Shown piece after piece: positions 1 to 10,470 of a stretch of 64,000 nt of DNA (the first letter of the stretch is position 1; every line of letters starts with the position of its first letter). The stretch is from Achatina immaculata (taxonomy: Eukaryota; Mollusca; Gastropoda; Stylommatophora; Achatinidae). The position numbers and the translations under genes are program-made. Location of the stretch: assembly GCA_009760885.1 (NCBI GenBank), contig CM019717.1, positions 51,421,366-51,485,365 of the forward strand, read 5' to 3'. The notes under the pieces are model-generated. The model made no database searches. It was not told where the DNA came from and saw only the letters and a list, made by a program, of their open reading frames with translations.

Positions 1-124
1 CTCTTGTCCATACACTCCACACTTTGATATATGTAACTACATGAAATAAACTTAATTATATTTTCACATTCATTCTAAACTAACAGATTTTTAGAACAGC
101 ATATAAGAAATGCAGCAATCAAGT

Positions 125-140
125 CATTCTTTAGATTAAA

Positions 141-180
<40 letters not shown>

Positions 181-385
181 CTTTAGATTAAACTAATATA
201 TATATATTAATACTTTAGATTAAACTAATATATATATATATGTATATATATTAATACTTTAGATTAAACTAATATATATATATTAATGCTTTAGATTAAA
301 CTAATATATATATATATATTAATACTTTAGATTAAACTAATATATATATATATTAATACTTTAGATTAAACTAATATATATATTA
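125..385. repeat. AT-rich tandem repeat, about 30-35 bp unit
   Basis: Seven units each contain TTTAGATTAAACTAA followed by a variable (TA)n stretch and TTAATA. Cores begin near 131, 182, 213, 258, 291, 326 and 361. Length varies mainly through the (TA)n part. The last unit runs directly into the LINE A fragment at 386. An inverted copy of the core lies beyond that LINE, near 918-934. Confidence 0.85.
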
Positions 386-897
386 CAGAAAGTAAAACAA
401 ATAAAGAATCTGTGGAGAGGAGCAGACAGAACTACAAAAATAAGATTTTTAAGGGCATGCATCTTTCCCATCGAAACATATGCCTGTGAGACCTGGACAC
501 TTAACAAAACAGCTGAGAAACACATAAATGCCTTTGAATGTAAATGCTACAGAAGAGTTCTCCAAATATCGTGGACACAAAAAAGAACAAATATATCTAT
601 ACTACAAGAGCTTAATATTGAAGAAGGCTGGCTAGTAAAGATGATTAAAGAGAGAAAACTTAAATATTTTGGACACATTAAACGTCATGATAATTTAGAG
701 AAGACCGTATTGGAAGGATGCATAATGGGAAAAAGAAAGAGAGGAAGACCAAAACAAAGATGGCTGCAAGACATCGTTGACGATCTGCAAATGGATGCCG
801 CAGCAGCAGGCCATCTTGCTCATAATCGAGAGGCCTACAGGAGTGTTGTTTGGGAGGCAAAGTTCCGCAAGGGACATGCAAATGAATGAATGAATAT
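386..897 (+). mobile_element. LINE family A, 3' end, copy 1
   Basis: This is a 5'-truncated non-LTR retrotransposon. The frame is open from 386 to the stop at 887-889 (167 residues) and encodes the region downstream of the reverse transcriptase active site. Visible landmarks are ETWTLNKTAEKH, the Cys pair FECKCYRRVLQISW, LKYFGHIKRHDNLEKTVLEG, the basic GKRKRGRPKQRWLQDI and AYRSVVWEAKFRKGHANE. Such C-terminal blocks are typical of APE-type LINE proteins (endonuclease plus reverse transcriptase). The 3' end passes into AATGAATGAATG, the short simple-repeat tail expected of such elements. It closely matches 48396-48900. Catalytic domains are absent, so it cannot be functional. The clade (RTE-like or a relative) is not settled. 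Confidence 0.85.
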
Positions 898-1444
898 ATA
901 TTTATATACTGTCAATGTTTAATCTAAAGTATGGCTTAAGAAGAAGAAGAAGAAGAAGGTAATAACGTAAGAGAATTTAAAAAGAAATTAGACTGAAACT
1001 GATAACACTTGGGTGAGTATTTTGATCGAGAAAAACGACAAAATGAGCAAACAAACAAAAAAAGATGATATAGTCAGTTAGGAAAATAAGTATTATCATT
1101 TACGATGACAGATAAACGAGTAAGAGACGCGCTAAAAGGGTTAAAGAATTGAAATGATTGTACGGGATAACGAAGACAGTAACTAGTGCCAAGTACTAAC
1201 ACTAAAGAGAATACGAAACATTCTGATACGAAAGAAATCAAGGCATATACAAGTGATTATAACACAATAAAGAGATTGTTAGGTAATGGATAAAGTATAA
1301 TTTTTTAAAAGCCTATATGCTGTGTAACTTAAAAAAAAAGATATTCTCACCACCAATAGCACACATGGGACGCAAAAAACTATATCCATCTCGGTAGATT
1401 TCTACTGTTCTGTCTTTGAGCTAGAGAGTTCATGCCAGCCGAGT
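898..1444. other. AT-rich stretch, no gene seen
   Basis: Apart from the inverted unit and (AAG)n near 914-957 I see no coding potential or recognisable repeat. Confidence 0.5.
914..957 (+). repeat. Inverted copy of the AT-rich unit plus (AAG)n tail
   Basis: TTTAATCTAAAGTAT here is the reverse complement of the core unit repeated at 125-385. It is followed by GGCTTAAG and (AAG)6. The LINE A fragment therefore sits between inverted copies of the same short sequence. Confidence 0.6.
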
Positions 1445-1502
1445 TTCTAATGAAACGTCTCAGGAAGTGGCTTTCTGAAGTGAGGCGTTCTAATGAGCAA
1501 TG
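1445..1502 (-). mobile_element. Short LINE family D fragment
   Basis: GGCTTTCTGAAGTGAGGCG and flanking bases match the larger LINE D remnant near 3400-3430. It is about 55 bp and identifiable only through that copy. Confidence 0.5.
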
Positions 1503-2065
1503 ATTTGTACAAGTGTGTTTCTCGTAAAGTGTGGAAAAGAAATCATACCTGTTGGAGAATGTTCTGGTTGCTGGTGTCTCACCTGTGAGAATATTGAGTT
1601 TCTTGTCCGCCGAGAAGGAGGGGGGGGGGGTTGGTTGGGGGGAGAAGATTAGAATTTTGCTTTATATTTCAGAGATAAGACAAATTCAGAATATGACTGC
1701 ATTTATCTTTAACAAAGTTGCTAAGTTTGGAAAGAAAGCACGGGGCCTAAAATATTTGGTGTCTCACTAGGAAGATGTTTAAAAAAAAAAGAAGTAGAAA
1801 ATAAGAGCTAGCTGCATACTGACATTTTTGTTATCAAAGCTTAGGAGATTATTGCAATAACTTTTCACAAATTCTAAAGCTCTTTCGGGATCAGCAATTT
1901 TAGTCTTCCCCAATAGGCAGTCTTGATCAGTTACTGTCAGAATAAATAATACACCTTTAGTGCGGACAGACAGACAGACAGACAGAAATTAACGATAGCG
2001 AACAAATCCATTACTTTAAAGTTTTAGGCTTGTTTAAGTGTTTTTAATTGTCACACTTGGTATTG
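1503..2065. other. Unassigned stretch with G and GACA tracts
   Basis: A 79-residue open frame (1531-1770) has no recognisable motif and spans a poly-G run near 1620-1630. A short (GACA)n lies at about 1967-1985. No gene is supported. Confidence 0.5.
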
Positions 2066-2397
2066 TCAGAGTGAACTGCTGTAAGTTCTAGTCTACTGTA
2101 AATGCTGAACTACCGTAAGTGCTGAACTACTGTAAGTTCTAATCTACTGTAAATGCTGAACTACTGTAAGTTCTAGTCTACTGTAAATGCTGAACTACCG
2201 TAAGTACTGAGCTACTGTAAGTTCTAATCTACTGTAAATGCCGAACTACTGTAACTTCTAATCTACTGTAAATGCTGAACTACTGTAAGTGCTGAACTAC
2301 TGTAAGTTCTAATATACTGTAATTGGTGAACTACTGTAAGTTCTAATCTAATGTAAGCGGTGAACTACTGTAAGTGCTCAGCCACTGTAAGTGCATG
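2066..2397. repeat. 17-bp minisatellite
   Basis: About 19 imperfect copies of CTACTGTAAATGCTGAA and the variant CTACTGTAAGTTCTAAT. The two variants partly alternate, suggesting a 34-bp higher-order unit. It has no coding appearance. Confidence 0.9.
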
Positions 2398-2924
2398 TTA
2401 TTACGCAAGCGCGCTTACATGATCTTTGAAAAAAAAAGGAAAATAAAGAAACTTGCAGGTAACACATGTTCACAGCTAAGACTGGCAGCGAAGGGAACGA
2501 GGCCAAGAGGTGTTGTAGCTCTCAAAATCAATTAGACCTGTGCCAAAAGCATCAACATTTCCCCCCCAGCGCCTTTCGAACGTTCAAAGCATCGGCGTTT
2601 AGAATTATTTTCAACCTTCCTTATCTCTTCCAAGCTCTTAAAACACGCAAACAAATACCGTAATGTAGACCCGCTTTGCGTGCTTTCCTCTTTGATAGAA
2701 TTTGAAGTCGCGCCATCCACGAATTCTGCCGACGAAATAATGGCGCTTACCTCAAAAGCAATAAAACGACATTGAAAGGAATAAATTACACGCTGAGAGA
2801 TTTTATTTATTGTGAGCCAGATCTCATTACATACACAGAGGTTATCTAGATATGCATATAATGAAAACAGGGTATTGTCTGCCAACTGTGCAAAATTAAG
2901 GATGGTGGAAATAAATTACTTCTT
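2398..2924. other. Unassigned stretch, no gene seen
   Basis: Open frames of 65 (2466-2663, plus) and 117 (2532-2885, minus) residues overlap on opposite strands. Neither shows a domain or compositional sign of real coding. Confidence 0.45.
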
Positions 2925-3615
2925 CCTCTACCATGAGGTGTCGAGGGAAGATGTAGCTGGCGTTTTTGGGATGAGTGACCTCGTGATGTTCATGCCGTAG
3001 TGTAATTCGCGAGTTTTTTTTTTTTTTATAACCCGATCTGTCCATCTTTTTCGGGATCTTTCTCTTGATCTGTGTCCTGTAGTTCTTTGGTTGAAGACCT
3101 CGTGTCTGGCTGAATATGCATAACTCTCATTAAGTGCCAAATGCCACTTTATTCTTTGTTTTTCTGAGTATTGTAGGAATGGTGTAGTTCCTACAGTTTG
3201 TCTTATGTCGTCATTTCTGTGCTTATCCTTCCTAGTGACGTTAGCTGCTTTCCTTAGAATCTAATTTCGCATGTGGATATTTTATTTGGCAGTTTATTGG
3301 ATAGTGCCCACGTTTGGAATTGATAGCATAACGCTGGTATAAATATGCTATTAATTGGTTTCTCTAGTCTTCGAGTGATATGGTGGGATGAGAAAGCAGC
3401 GGCTTTCTGAAGTGAGGCGTTCTAATGAGCTGGTATGTAATGCTATTAGCTCTTTGTGTTCTGACATCATTTTCTGTATTAAACTTCCCATCTTCTATAA
3501 ACATAAATCCAAGATATTTGAATGGTTTAACTTGTTGGATTTTGTAGAAAGAACATACAAGAATATCTACTGATATCATGAACGTGATAAACAACTTCTG
3601 GTAAAGCATAGGGCG
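2925..3615 (-). mobile_element. LINE family D remnant (C-terminal part of RT protein)
   Basis: Read on the minus strand from about 3609, the translation gives KPFKYLG, then NDVRTQRANSITYQL. In other frames it continues through a Thr/Cys-rich stretch (TCEIR), VGTTP, QRIKWH, and finally RSRERSRKRWTDRVI near 3050. This order (YLG, RTQRANS.TYQL, RNE-like block, VGTTP, basic RPRKRW) is the usual C-terminal region of an APE-type LINE polyprotein. At least three frame changes and several stops break it. A poly-T run at about 3017-3028 lies between the basic block and the final NITRSLIPKTPATSS segment. It is a dead fragment, distinct from families A, B and C. Confidence 0.75.
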
Positions 3616-4258
3616 TTGACAGCTAAGTGCAGTATGTGATTGTTGTCATGGAGTTGTTGACAGTCTTGGGCTGAGCTATAAAATGTAGACATGAGCAAGT
3701 AAGTGCTTACAGCCTCACCTACTTGGAAACGATCTGTATGCAAATCCCGTCACGTGGTTTAGAGTTTTGTTTTTTTTGTTTTTGGTTACCCTATGAGTTT
3801 TTTTTTTTTTTTTGGTGGTCCTTATGGTTCTTCTGTAAGTAATGCTAAGTGTTTCCCTGATTTTCATGATATTTCGACTGAGTACTTAGCCAGTGAACAC
3901 GGAGAATGTCTGAACGCAATACGAGGCAAACCAGGTTGCAGGGTCACCGAGAGAAATGTTGCAAAACTTCTCTCCATCCTCCCTCCCCTGTTTCACCTGT
4001 GTTCATCTACCGCGGTCTCCCTCTCCCCAGAAGCTCTCCAGGGCCAACCCTAGAAGAGGGAAAACCTTCCTGGAGTAATGCACGCCCTGGACCTCTCTCT
4101 CACTCGCTCCCTTTTTCTCTCTCTCTCTCTCTCATAGCGCCTGCCAGTAGACTTTATACTTAAAGCAGTCAGCCACAAGGATTTATGTTAAAAAAAAGCC
4201 TCATACATATAGTTTGCGACTAACTGCGTAGTACACGAATACAAAAGTATATCTCCTT
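3616..4258. other. Unassigned stretch with short CT tract
   Basis: Poly-T runs (around 3760-3815) and (CT)n at about 4114-4133. Open frames at 3793-4163 overlap in two frames and show no domain. Confidence 0.45.
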
Positions 4259-4269
4259 CCCAAAACAAG

Positions 4270-4340
4270 CTACTGACTCACTCACTCACTCATTCACTCA
4301 CTCACTCACTCACTCACTCACTCACTCACTCACTCACTCT
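4270..4340. repeat. (CTCA)n microsatellite
   Basis: About 17 units of CTCA/TCAC with one CATT interruption. Confidence 0.95.
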
Positions 4341-4885
4341 CAAAAGACTTCGTTTTCCGTGAAGTCGCGTTTAAAATCGATATCCTGCGTTTTCAAGACC
4401 TTATTACTCCATTTTTTCTTTCAAACTCTCCCCACCCCCCAAGACTCGGAATTTAAGATTTGATATCCTCCACGTCAGATGTTTGTCAGATATTCAGATA
4501 TTTCAGGTTGTCTTCCCAAGATTAAAAAATATTATTAAACCTCATTCCTTTGATTTGAACTCGCAGTTGTACCACTTGTCCTTTTAATGTCTTGAAATGA
4601 AATAAACAGAAATATTAAAACATGACAACAGTGACAAATGTTAGAGAGAAAAAAAGATCAAGAAATAATATTCAACACATAATTTTTCAGCGGCAAAGTG
4701 GGCGTTGGAAATAACAAATGATATTAATATACATCATTATATAAGGGACGGGCGGATAGGACTAAAATAGAAACTTGTTTCTTAATACTAAAAATGGCTG
4801 TCTTCTTTTTTTAGGTGTCAGTTTGTCTTTTTTTTTTCGTAAAAAAAAACAAGACAAAAGTTCTGTAATTCTAAGCGCCAGAGTG
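4341..4885. other. AT-rich stretch, nothing recognised
   Basis: Short homopolymers only. Confidence 0.45.
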
Positions 4886-4889
4886 GAAC

Positions 4890-5030
4890 CGAGAAACTGA
4901 GAAACTAAGAAACAGAGAAACTGAGAAACTAAGAAACAGAGAAACTGAGAAACTGGGAAACAGAGAAAACCGAGAAACTGAGAAACTGATACACCGAGAA
5001 ATTGAGAAACCGAGAAATTGAGAAACTGTC
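4890..5030. repeat. 8/24-bp minisatellite (GAGAAACT)n
   Basis: GAGAAACT monomers are arranged partly as 24-bp triplets (GAGAAACT GAGAAACT AAGAAACA), degenerating towards the right end. Confidence 0.85.
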
Positions 5031-5167
5031 AGGTTCTTGATTTTTGTTTTCCTGTCAGCGCCGACTCGCGTAGAAACTTAAGAACAGCATTTCCGACGGG
5101 TATCTGTTTAAGCTTTCAAGACTGTTACTTTTGTGAAACTGTCTCACAACGGAATACTGACACTGAT

Positions 5168-5245
5168 TCTTTCTTTCTTTCTTTCATTCTGTTCATTCTT
5201 TCTTTCTTTCTTTCTTTCTTTTCATTCTTTCTTTTTTCTTTCTTT
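5168..5245. repeat. (CTTT)n/(ATTC)n pyrimidine microsatellite
   Basis: Runs of TTTC interspersed with CATTCTG. The apparent Phe/Ser-rich open frame across it is an artefact of the repeat. Confidence 0.85.
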
Positions 5246-5344
5246 TCTGCTGATCTCTGATTAACTACGAACTTACATAATCGTCTGTATTTTCAGCAGC
5301 GGAAATCGTAATTATCTTGAAGCACGGATATCATATATGAAAAG

Positions 5345-5825
5345 TCAGTGAGTAGAGGACTTTACTACAAATGTTAAAGACTGTCTTACTATATGATTCG
5401 AGACATGGATGGTGATCAAGACAATACAACAGAGGATACAAACATTCATGAACTACTGCTAGAGGAGGATTTTAAACATTAAATGGCAGGACAAGATTAG
5501 GAGCGAGGAGGTCTGGGAAAGGGCAGGACAAGAAACTATGAACTTACAAATCATGTCTAGAAAATGGAGTTGGATTGGCCACTCTGAGGAAACCCGACAC
5601 CAGCATAACAAAACAGGCACTGACGTGGAATCCTCAGGGAAACAGAAATCGACGAAGACCTAGAAATACTTGAAGGGAAATTATGACAGTGCTCAGAGAC
5701 ACGGGATACACATGGAAGAAGAGAACAAATCGAAGAACAGAGACGGCTGGAGAGCTTTTTTCCGTTGCCTATGCTCCCAAAGGAGTGAAAGACGACGACG
5801 ACAACGATGATGATGATGATGAGAG
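5345..5825 (+). mobile_element. LINE family C, 3' end, copy 1
   Basis: Plus-strand translation in changing frames gives a VKDCLTI-like start, [53 protein letters not shown] and VLRDTGYTWK. This is the usual order at the C-terminus of RTE-like LINE proteins (ILGI.W block, RRRW.WIGHTLRK, basic GRPR.TW, GY.W). It ends in a (GAC/GAT)n simple-repeat tail near 5788-5822. Frameshifts and stops are present. It parallels the longer copy at 44318-45095. Confidence 0.8.
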
Positions 5826-6830
5826 GACAAACAGAATTCAGGGTGAATAAAGCGTAGCAACAAAACAACTAAAGAAAGGGGAAGATAAAAGGATAGAGTC
5901 TAAATTAGCTTCGGTTTATCGGCTCTGATAATCGTGCTGCCAATCATTTTTTTTTACCACACTATCTTTTTTTGTGTGCTCTCGAAATGCCAAATCATTT
6001 ATGCATGCATTTGCACGTGTACGTTGTAGAACGGAGCGAAAGAGTTGAAATTGTTCATCTGAATGTGTCTAGCAGCGAGTCCTTTTCGGCTTGTGTATAC
6101 TCAGTCAAGGCGCGCTAGTTTAATCTCTTGGTCATGGTTTCCTCACGTCATTTTCCGCTGTAAATATAAATATACGGCGAACTTATTGAAGGAAAGAAGG
6201 AAGGAAAGAAGGAAGGTACGCTTAACCTGAGATAAGAAACACCTGAAAAGTTTCAGGAAGAGATTCATCTGCTAGCCACAGGGAGGTGGGGAGTGATGAA
6301 AAACGATGCCACCTGGAGTGTAACTTTGTACAGCATGCACTCTCTAATGTGAGGAAACACTGAGGGGAAGTAAAGCAAGGAGACAAGACACATAACTCGA
6401 ACCGACCGAACCGTACAAGAGAAAAATATGCTTGTGCTTATTGTGGTTCATTACGGAAACACGGACGAGGGGTAGAAATAAAGGGATAGAAGTCGAATTT
6501 AGACTAGCAAAAGGGAGAGTATTCAGGACAGATGATTTGGGACTTCAGTGTGGATGGAATAGGGCAGCATCATTTTCCTGTTCTTCATCTAGTTCTGTTT
6601 TGTTTTTTTATCTAGGTTTCACGCTGTAGTCCTGTGCCTTAGTTTTTGTCTATTGCTTCTTAGTATTTCTCTGTTATTTCTCACAGTTACGTTGTTTCCT
6701 CATTAAATCCGGTGTTTTAGTTTTTCTCATCTGCTGCGATGTTGTCTGTTTTCAACGCTGAACATCAGGAAAAACAGTTATCGTTGTCCTTTCCCTTTTT
6801 TCAACTATTGTAACATTATATTTCAATTTA
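5826..6830. other. Unassigned stretch
   Basis: A short (GGAA)n lies at about 6190-6215. No gene, RNA or transposon feature was recognised. Confidence 0.45.
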
Positions 6831-6831
6831 C

Positions 6832-6968
6832 ATAGAGAAGTCTGGGAAGAAAAATGCGGCCAGGCGCGATACTGGCCACATCGCACTTTCATGTGCCAAT
6901 GGTCTTGGACATGCGGACCTAACACAGTTTCACCAATATGCCTTAATGTCATGGAAATGGAATTTTTT
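6832..6968 (+). mobile_element. SINE, 3' part (same superfamily as 14630-14903)
   Basis: GTCTGGGAAG, GCGGCCAGGCGCGATACTGG, TTTCATGTG, GGTCTTGGA and CCTAACAC.GTTTC.CCAATATG align in order with the SINE on the minus strand at 14630-14903. The tRNA-like head is missing. It ends in a poly-T-rich stretch. Confidence 0.7.
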
Positions 6969-7010
6969 TTTTTTTTACTTTTTTTAAAACTTTTTTTTTT
7001 ATCACAATCA

Positions 7011-7077
7011 GGTGGAACACCACAGAGTCTGTTGTGGCGTACCAATGTATTTCTGCAATACGATTTGAAAAGCACTG
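7011..7077. mobile_element. Possible hAT-like element end
   Basis: The right edge GATTTGAAAAGCACTG is close to the reverse complement of the CAGTGGTTCTCAAA-type terminal repeat common to non-autonomous hAT elements. It is preceded by a GTGTGGCGTACC-type subterminal sequence also typical of them. The other end was not found. Confidence 0.4.
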
Positions 7078-8412
7078 CCTTAGTCTAGCAGTCTAAAACA
7101 CGCGTGTACCTTGCTGTCTCGATCCTTCGTTTCTACTGTGGTTTTCGGTTACTGTGCTCCATATATTCGACTCTTGTTCCGCCATTTTGGTATGGTTTTT
7201 TTTCCAGACCTGACTCAACAGCACGGGCTTTTCTAAATCAACGTTAGGACAATCTCTTTTATGCATTTAATATATGACACTGCAACATATCAGGTTTGTA
7301 TGTGTATATGCAAGTGAAAAAGGCTACGTTCTGTTTTTTTTGTTGCGAGGTCCAGAAACTAACTCGCGGTATGAGCTGGGCATGCGCCGCCAAGCAGTTT
7401 GCTCTCGCGGACAGTGATGGCGAAGATAAGATGGCCACGGTGTCTACCTGTCAGGACTTTTCTCACGTACCAGGGCATTCACGATAATATCGAACAATGG
7501 TCTCGAAATGAGGTACGATATCAGACATCTCATCTAGCTCCACCTTCCACATGCATCGATCCTTACCTTTTTTCGTCATGCTTCTGTGACGTCAGATGAT
7601 ATCAGGCACCTTGTTAGAAAGTGAGGCATTGTTGTGACTGAAGTAAAAGCAGTTGCCCACTCCCCTCCCCCACCCCCACTTCCATGTCTATTATAAAGGC
7701 AGGCATGTGCACATGGAGATAGCCATATGGACAAACACGAAAGATACAGATGCTCATAAATATGAACGAACAAACAATAAAGACAGTCAGGAAATAGATA
7801 AGATAGTCAGACGAACTATGAAGACAGGCAGGAGCGGACAGCCATCAGACGAACTATAAAAGACAGACAAGAACAGATTTATGAACAAACAATAAAGATA
7901 GGCAGATTAACAAACAGATATGGATACAGACACTATACTGATTATCATGAGACGCAAAGCAACCGCCCACGAAATCAAATAACCGTTACACAAGCAAGAC
8001 ACATAGTAATGGTATTACTATCTAAAAAAGACATGACTATTCTCCAAACACATTAGATCAGTCAGTTTTCTTGGGGGCGTAATTCACTGCCAGCGGTCTC
8101 ATGTAAACATCCTTACTGTGACTATAAATCCGATGTTATTTTCATTACCTCCTTTTCATTATTTATGTATGTTTTTAGTTAAATTCTTTTCTCATCATGG
8201 TAAATTCGAACATAATCGTAACATTCCGTTCATAAAGATCAAAGTCTAACGCTGTTTATCTAAGTTAATCTCCATTCTTGCTTGATGGAACCTGATTTAG
8301 AATCATATTGTCTTGTTTCTCTTCTAAAACTGGCTTTCTCTGGGGGTTTGTTCCATTGTTAGGTTGCCATTTTTTTGAATCTACAGGCTGGCTTCTCCTC
8401 AGTAAATAGCTA
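7078..8412. other. Unassigned stretch, no gene seen
   Basis: Short open frames at 7296-7599 and 7653-7859 have no recognisable domain. Degenerate GACAGACA and GATAGGCAGA motifs lie at 7770-7930. Confidence 0.4.
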
Positions 8413-8414
8413 TT

Positions 8415-8905
8415 TGCTATTAATTTATTCATATGGACAATCTTTTCTTCTTCTTCTTCTTCTTTCCGGGCTATTAAGGCTCATTGTTGCAGATAAAGTT
8501 GGCCTCATTTCCTCTCTATTACAAATCTTCTCATTCCAGTTGGTGAAACCAAATTCCTTTATATCCTCTTCTATGTTGTATCTCCTTCTCTGTCTTGGTC
8601 TACCCTTTGGTCTTGTTCCCGTTATATCTTGTACATAGATAATTTTCGTTTGTCTGTTCTCTTCCATTCTTTCTACATGGCCCAACCAGCGTAGTCTGTT
8701 CAGTTTCAAGACGTCTATTCATTGGGATTTAAACAAGCTGTTATGTTCAGTGTTCTTTCTTGCTCTCTATTCTCCACTGTTGGTATCCTTTATGGACCCA
8801 AAGATTCTTCTTAGGATCTTGTTCTCAAAGACAATTGTTGTCCATCTTTCTTTGTTTTATCTCACTTTTCTGATCCACACAACTAGTCTTATCAAAGTCT
8901 GACAT
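8415..8905 (-). mobile_element. LINE family F, 3' end
   Basis: Minus-strand translation gives a basic ENKILRRIFG-type block (about 8800-8840), then an open frame from 8709 to 8425. That frame has LNRLRWLGHVERMEENR, GTRPKGRPRQRRRYNIEED, FGFTNWNEKI and a C-terminal SPERRRRRR produced by a (GAA)n tail at 8447-8466. This arrangement is the standard C-terminus plus simple-repeat tail of an APE-type LINE. The upstream half carries stops. The R2-like element begins just past its 5' side. Confidence 0.78.
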
Positions 8906-8962
8906 ACAAATGCCATAGATTTTTCTATTAATTTCTTAGCTTATTTTAATTGCTATTTTTAC

Positions 8963-8977
8963 CGCTTTTATATTTTG
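8963..8977. repeat. Candidate target-site duplication, left
   Basis: CGCTTTTATATTTTG matches CGTTTTATATTTTG at 13860-13873, immediately after the last base of the second R2-like copy. The pair brackets both copies together. Confidence 0.55.
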
Positions 8978-8989
8978 GTCTATCCTCGT

Positions 8990-9709
8990 CTTCTGCCTAT
9001 AGGCTCCAACCTATACACATGGGGTGTATCAGAAGATACAAAGTACCCTCTCTGCAACAAAAGGCAAACATTGGAACATGTGCTATCAGCATGTAGAGTG
9101 TCTTTAGGGCAAGGACGGTACACCTGGCGGCACAACAGAGTGTTGCAGGAACTAGTAACCATCGTAGACAGGACAAAAGATAAAGCAAATAGCAGCAAAA
9201 GAGTTGAAGTCCCACCTAAATACTTCATAGGTGCTGGTACGACATCAAATATTGAAATCAGGGACATTCCCTTACCATCACTGCTAGATGGTACAAATGA
9301 CTGGGATGTGATAGCGGACCTTCCAGGAAGAAGAGAATACCCGACTGCCATCAAGAACACAGGAATGCTACCAGACATTGTAGTGCACTCCATAGAAAAA
9401 CAGGAATTAATAATGATCGAGCTTACGGTCCCATACGAAACTAGAATAGAGGAACAGCATTTATTCAAATTGGAGAAGTACAATGATCTGGTCAAGCAAC
9501 TGAGGCAGGGGGCAGGAATCAGGGCAAAAGTGATAGCTGTAGAAGTGGGAGCAAGAGGATTCGTAGCAACATCAGCATATGACCTATGTAAGCAACTGGG
9601 CATAAAGGGACAAGTAAGAGCAAGGGCATTGAGAAGCCTTTCAGAAACAGCAGAAAAGGCCTCATGCTGGCTGTGGAGTATGCGAAACAAGCATTGGGAA
9701 CATAAGTAA
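8990..9709 (+). pseudogene. R2-like LINE: C-terminal zinc knuckle and restriction-like endonuclease (copy 1)
   Basis: The last 240 or so residues of an R2-clade polyprotein. In order: a CCHC-type knuckle (residues from YPLC through QTLEHVLSAC), GRYTWRHNRVL, then the restriction-like endonuclease. The catalytic landmarks are PDIV followed by IELTVPYE about 18 residues later (the PD...(D/E)XK pattern), then HLFKLEKYNDL and VEVGARGFVA. The C-terminus AEKASCWLW is typical of the family. In established R2-type elements this domain nicks the target DNA to prime reverse transcription. The first knuckle Cys is Tyr (TAC at 9044-9046), a single-base change from TGC. The frame is open but lacks a start, zinc finger and polymerase. 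Confidence 0.85.
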
Positions 9710-9769
9710 TTTCATTTGTCACAACCAATACCAGTCCTCCATAGCTAAATCGTCTTTAGACGCACTTCA

Positions 9770-10010
9770 AAAAAAAAAAAAGTGCAGTGGCAACTGGAAG
9801 ATCATGGGTTCAATCCCGGGACCGGGAAAAAAAAAAGCAACAACTCACAAGACCTCTGGGAGTCATGACCCAGAGGCCCCCCCCCCCCTTAGAGTGTCAG
9901 GAGTTTAATAGGGCCGAAACACTTGTCTGAGGGGGGGGGGGTACTTCCTCTGATGATCTGAAGGAGTTGTGTCGTTGTTCCGCTCTCTACGGTAGAGAGT
10001 TCCTGCATAT
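9770..10010 (+). other. R2-like 3' UTR (copy 1) with tRNA-like B-box
   Basis: After the stop come poly-A, AGTGCAGTGGCAACTGGAAG and GGGTTCAATCCCGGGACC (about 9800-9820). The latter closely fits a tRNA B-box/T-loop. Next are CCTCTGGGAGTCATGACCCAGAGG, a perfect-stem hairpin near 9850-9877, then C and G runs and the terminal CCTGCATAT. The same order appears at 13610-13859. Confidence 0.6.
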
Positions 10011-10229
10011 AGAGCATGGTGATGCCATTGACAATCGGGAAAGACCGATGGACAGTCGGGAAAGACCGACAGACACTGGTAAAGACCAGAATCCTCACTG
10101 GGAAAGCGTCGCTGAACTGGGCTGTCCGGGCCAGCAACCCTGTCAGCCGACATACTATTGCTACAAAGTCCAAAAAGAAGAAATGCCCCCAGGATTCACC
10201 GAAACGGGGGGGGGGGGGAAATGATGGAT

Positions 10230-10470
10230 CCACTGGTGACTATACGGAAACGACCATACCCGCAGGCCCGCCCCTATTAATTCGAGTTCAGAACAGCGGA
10301 TGGAGTATCCATGCATCCGTGGCAGGAAATTTAACATGCATCCGTGGCAGGAAATTTAACACTCAACTTGGCATGAAGATACACAGAACGAAGAAGGGAT
10401 GTGGTGGTTCCTTGCTGCCCAATACTCAACAGTGCACTGTGACGCCAGTCTCAGATAAGACATTATAAGA
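10230..10470 (+). pseudogene. R2-like N-terminal zinc finger region
   Basis: PCIRGRKFNTQLGMKIHRTK followed by KGC resembles the nucleic-acid-binding finger near the N-terminus of R2-type proteins (Cys, GR.F.T..G..., His, ..K.GC). The second canonical Cys of a C2H2 finger is not evident, so this is a C-H-C variant or a decayed finger. The 25-bp duplication breaks the frame just before it. After about 10468 the frame meets a stop. Confidence 0.6.
10311..10360 (+). repeat. 25-bp tandem duplication inside the zinc finger
   Basis: Positions 10311-10335 and 10336-10360 are identical. A single copy would join the upstream frame (SEQRMEYPC) to CIRGRKFNTQLG; the duplication shifts it. Confidence 0.9.

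Larger units (their letters stand above)
8990..10010 (+). mobile_element. R2-like LINE copy 1, 5'-truncated
   Basis: Homology with copy 2 starts at about 8990 (CTTCTGCCTA) and runs to CCTGCATAT at 10010. It contains the C-terminal coding region, a 3' UTR of about 300 bp with poly-A, poly-C and poly-G runs, and nothing upstream. Over the coding part I count about eight substitutions in roughly 710 bases against 12844-13555, so the copies are about 99% identical. It is followed without spacer by the 5' region of copy 2. Confidence 0.85.

Noticed and set aside
7296..7599. Overlapping 63- and 66-codon frames in a locally less AT-rich segment
   Set aside because: No recognisable domain, and the frames overlap in different phases.
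8980..9690. Long minus-strand open frame (about 236 codons) opposite the R2-like endonuclease, and its twin at 12829-13536
   Set aside because: It mirrors the conserved plus-strand endonuclease, has no domain of its own, and is duplicated only because the element is.
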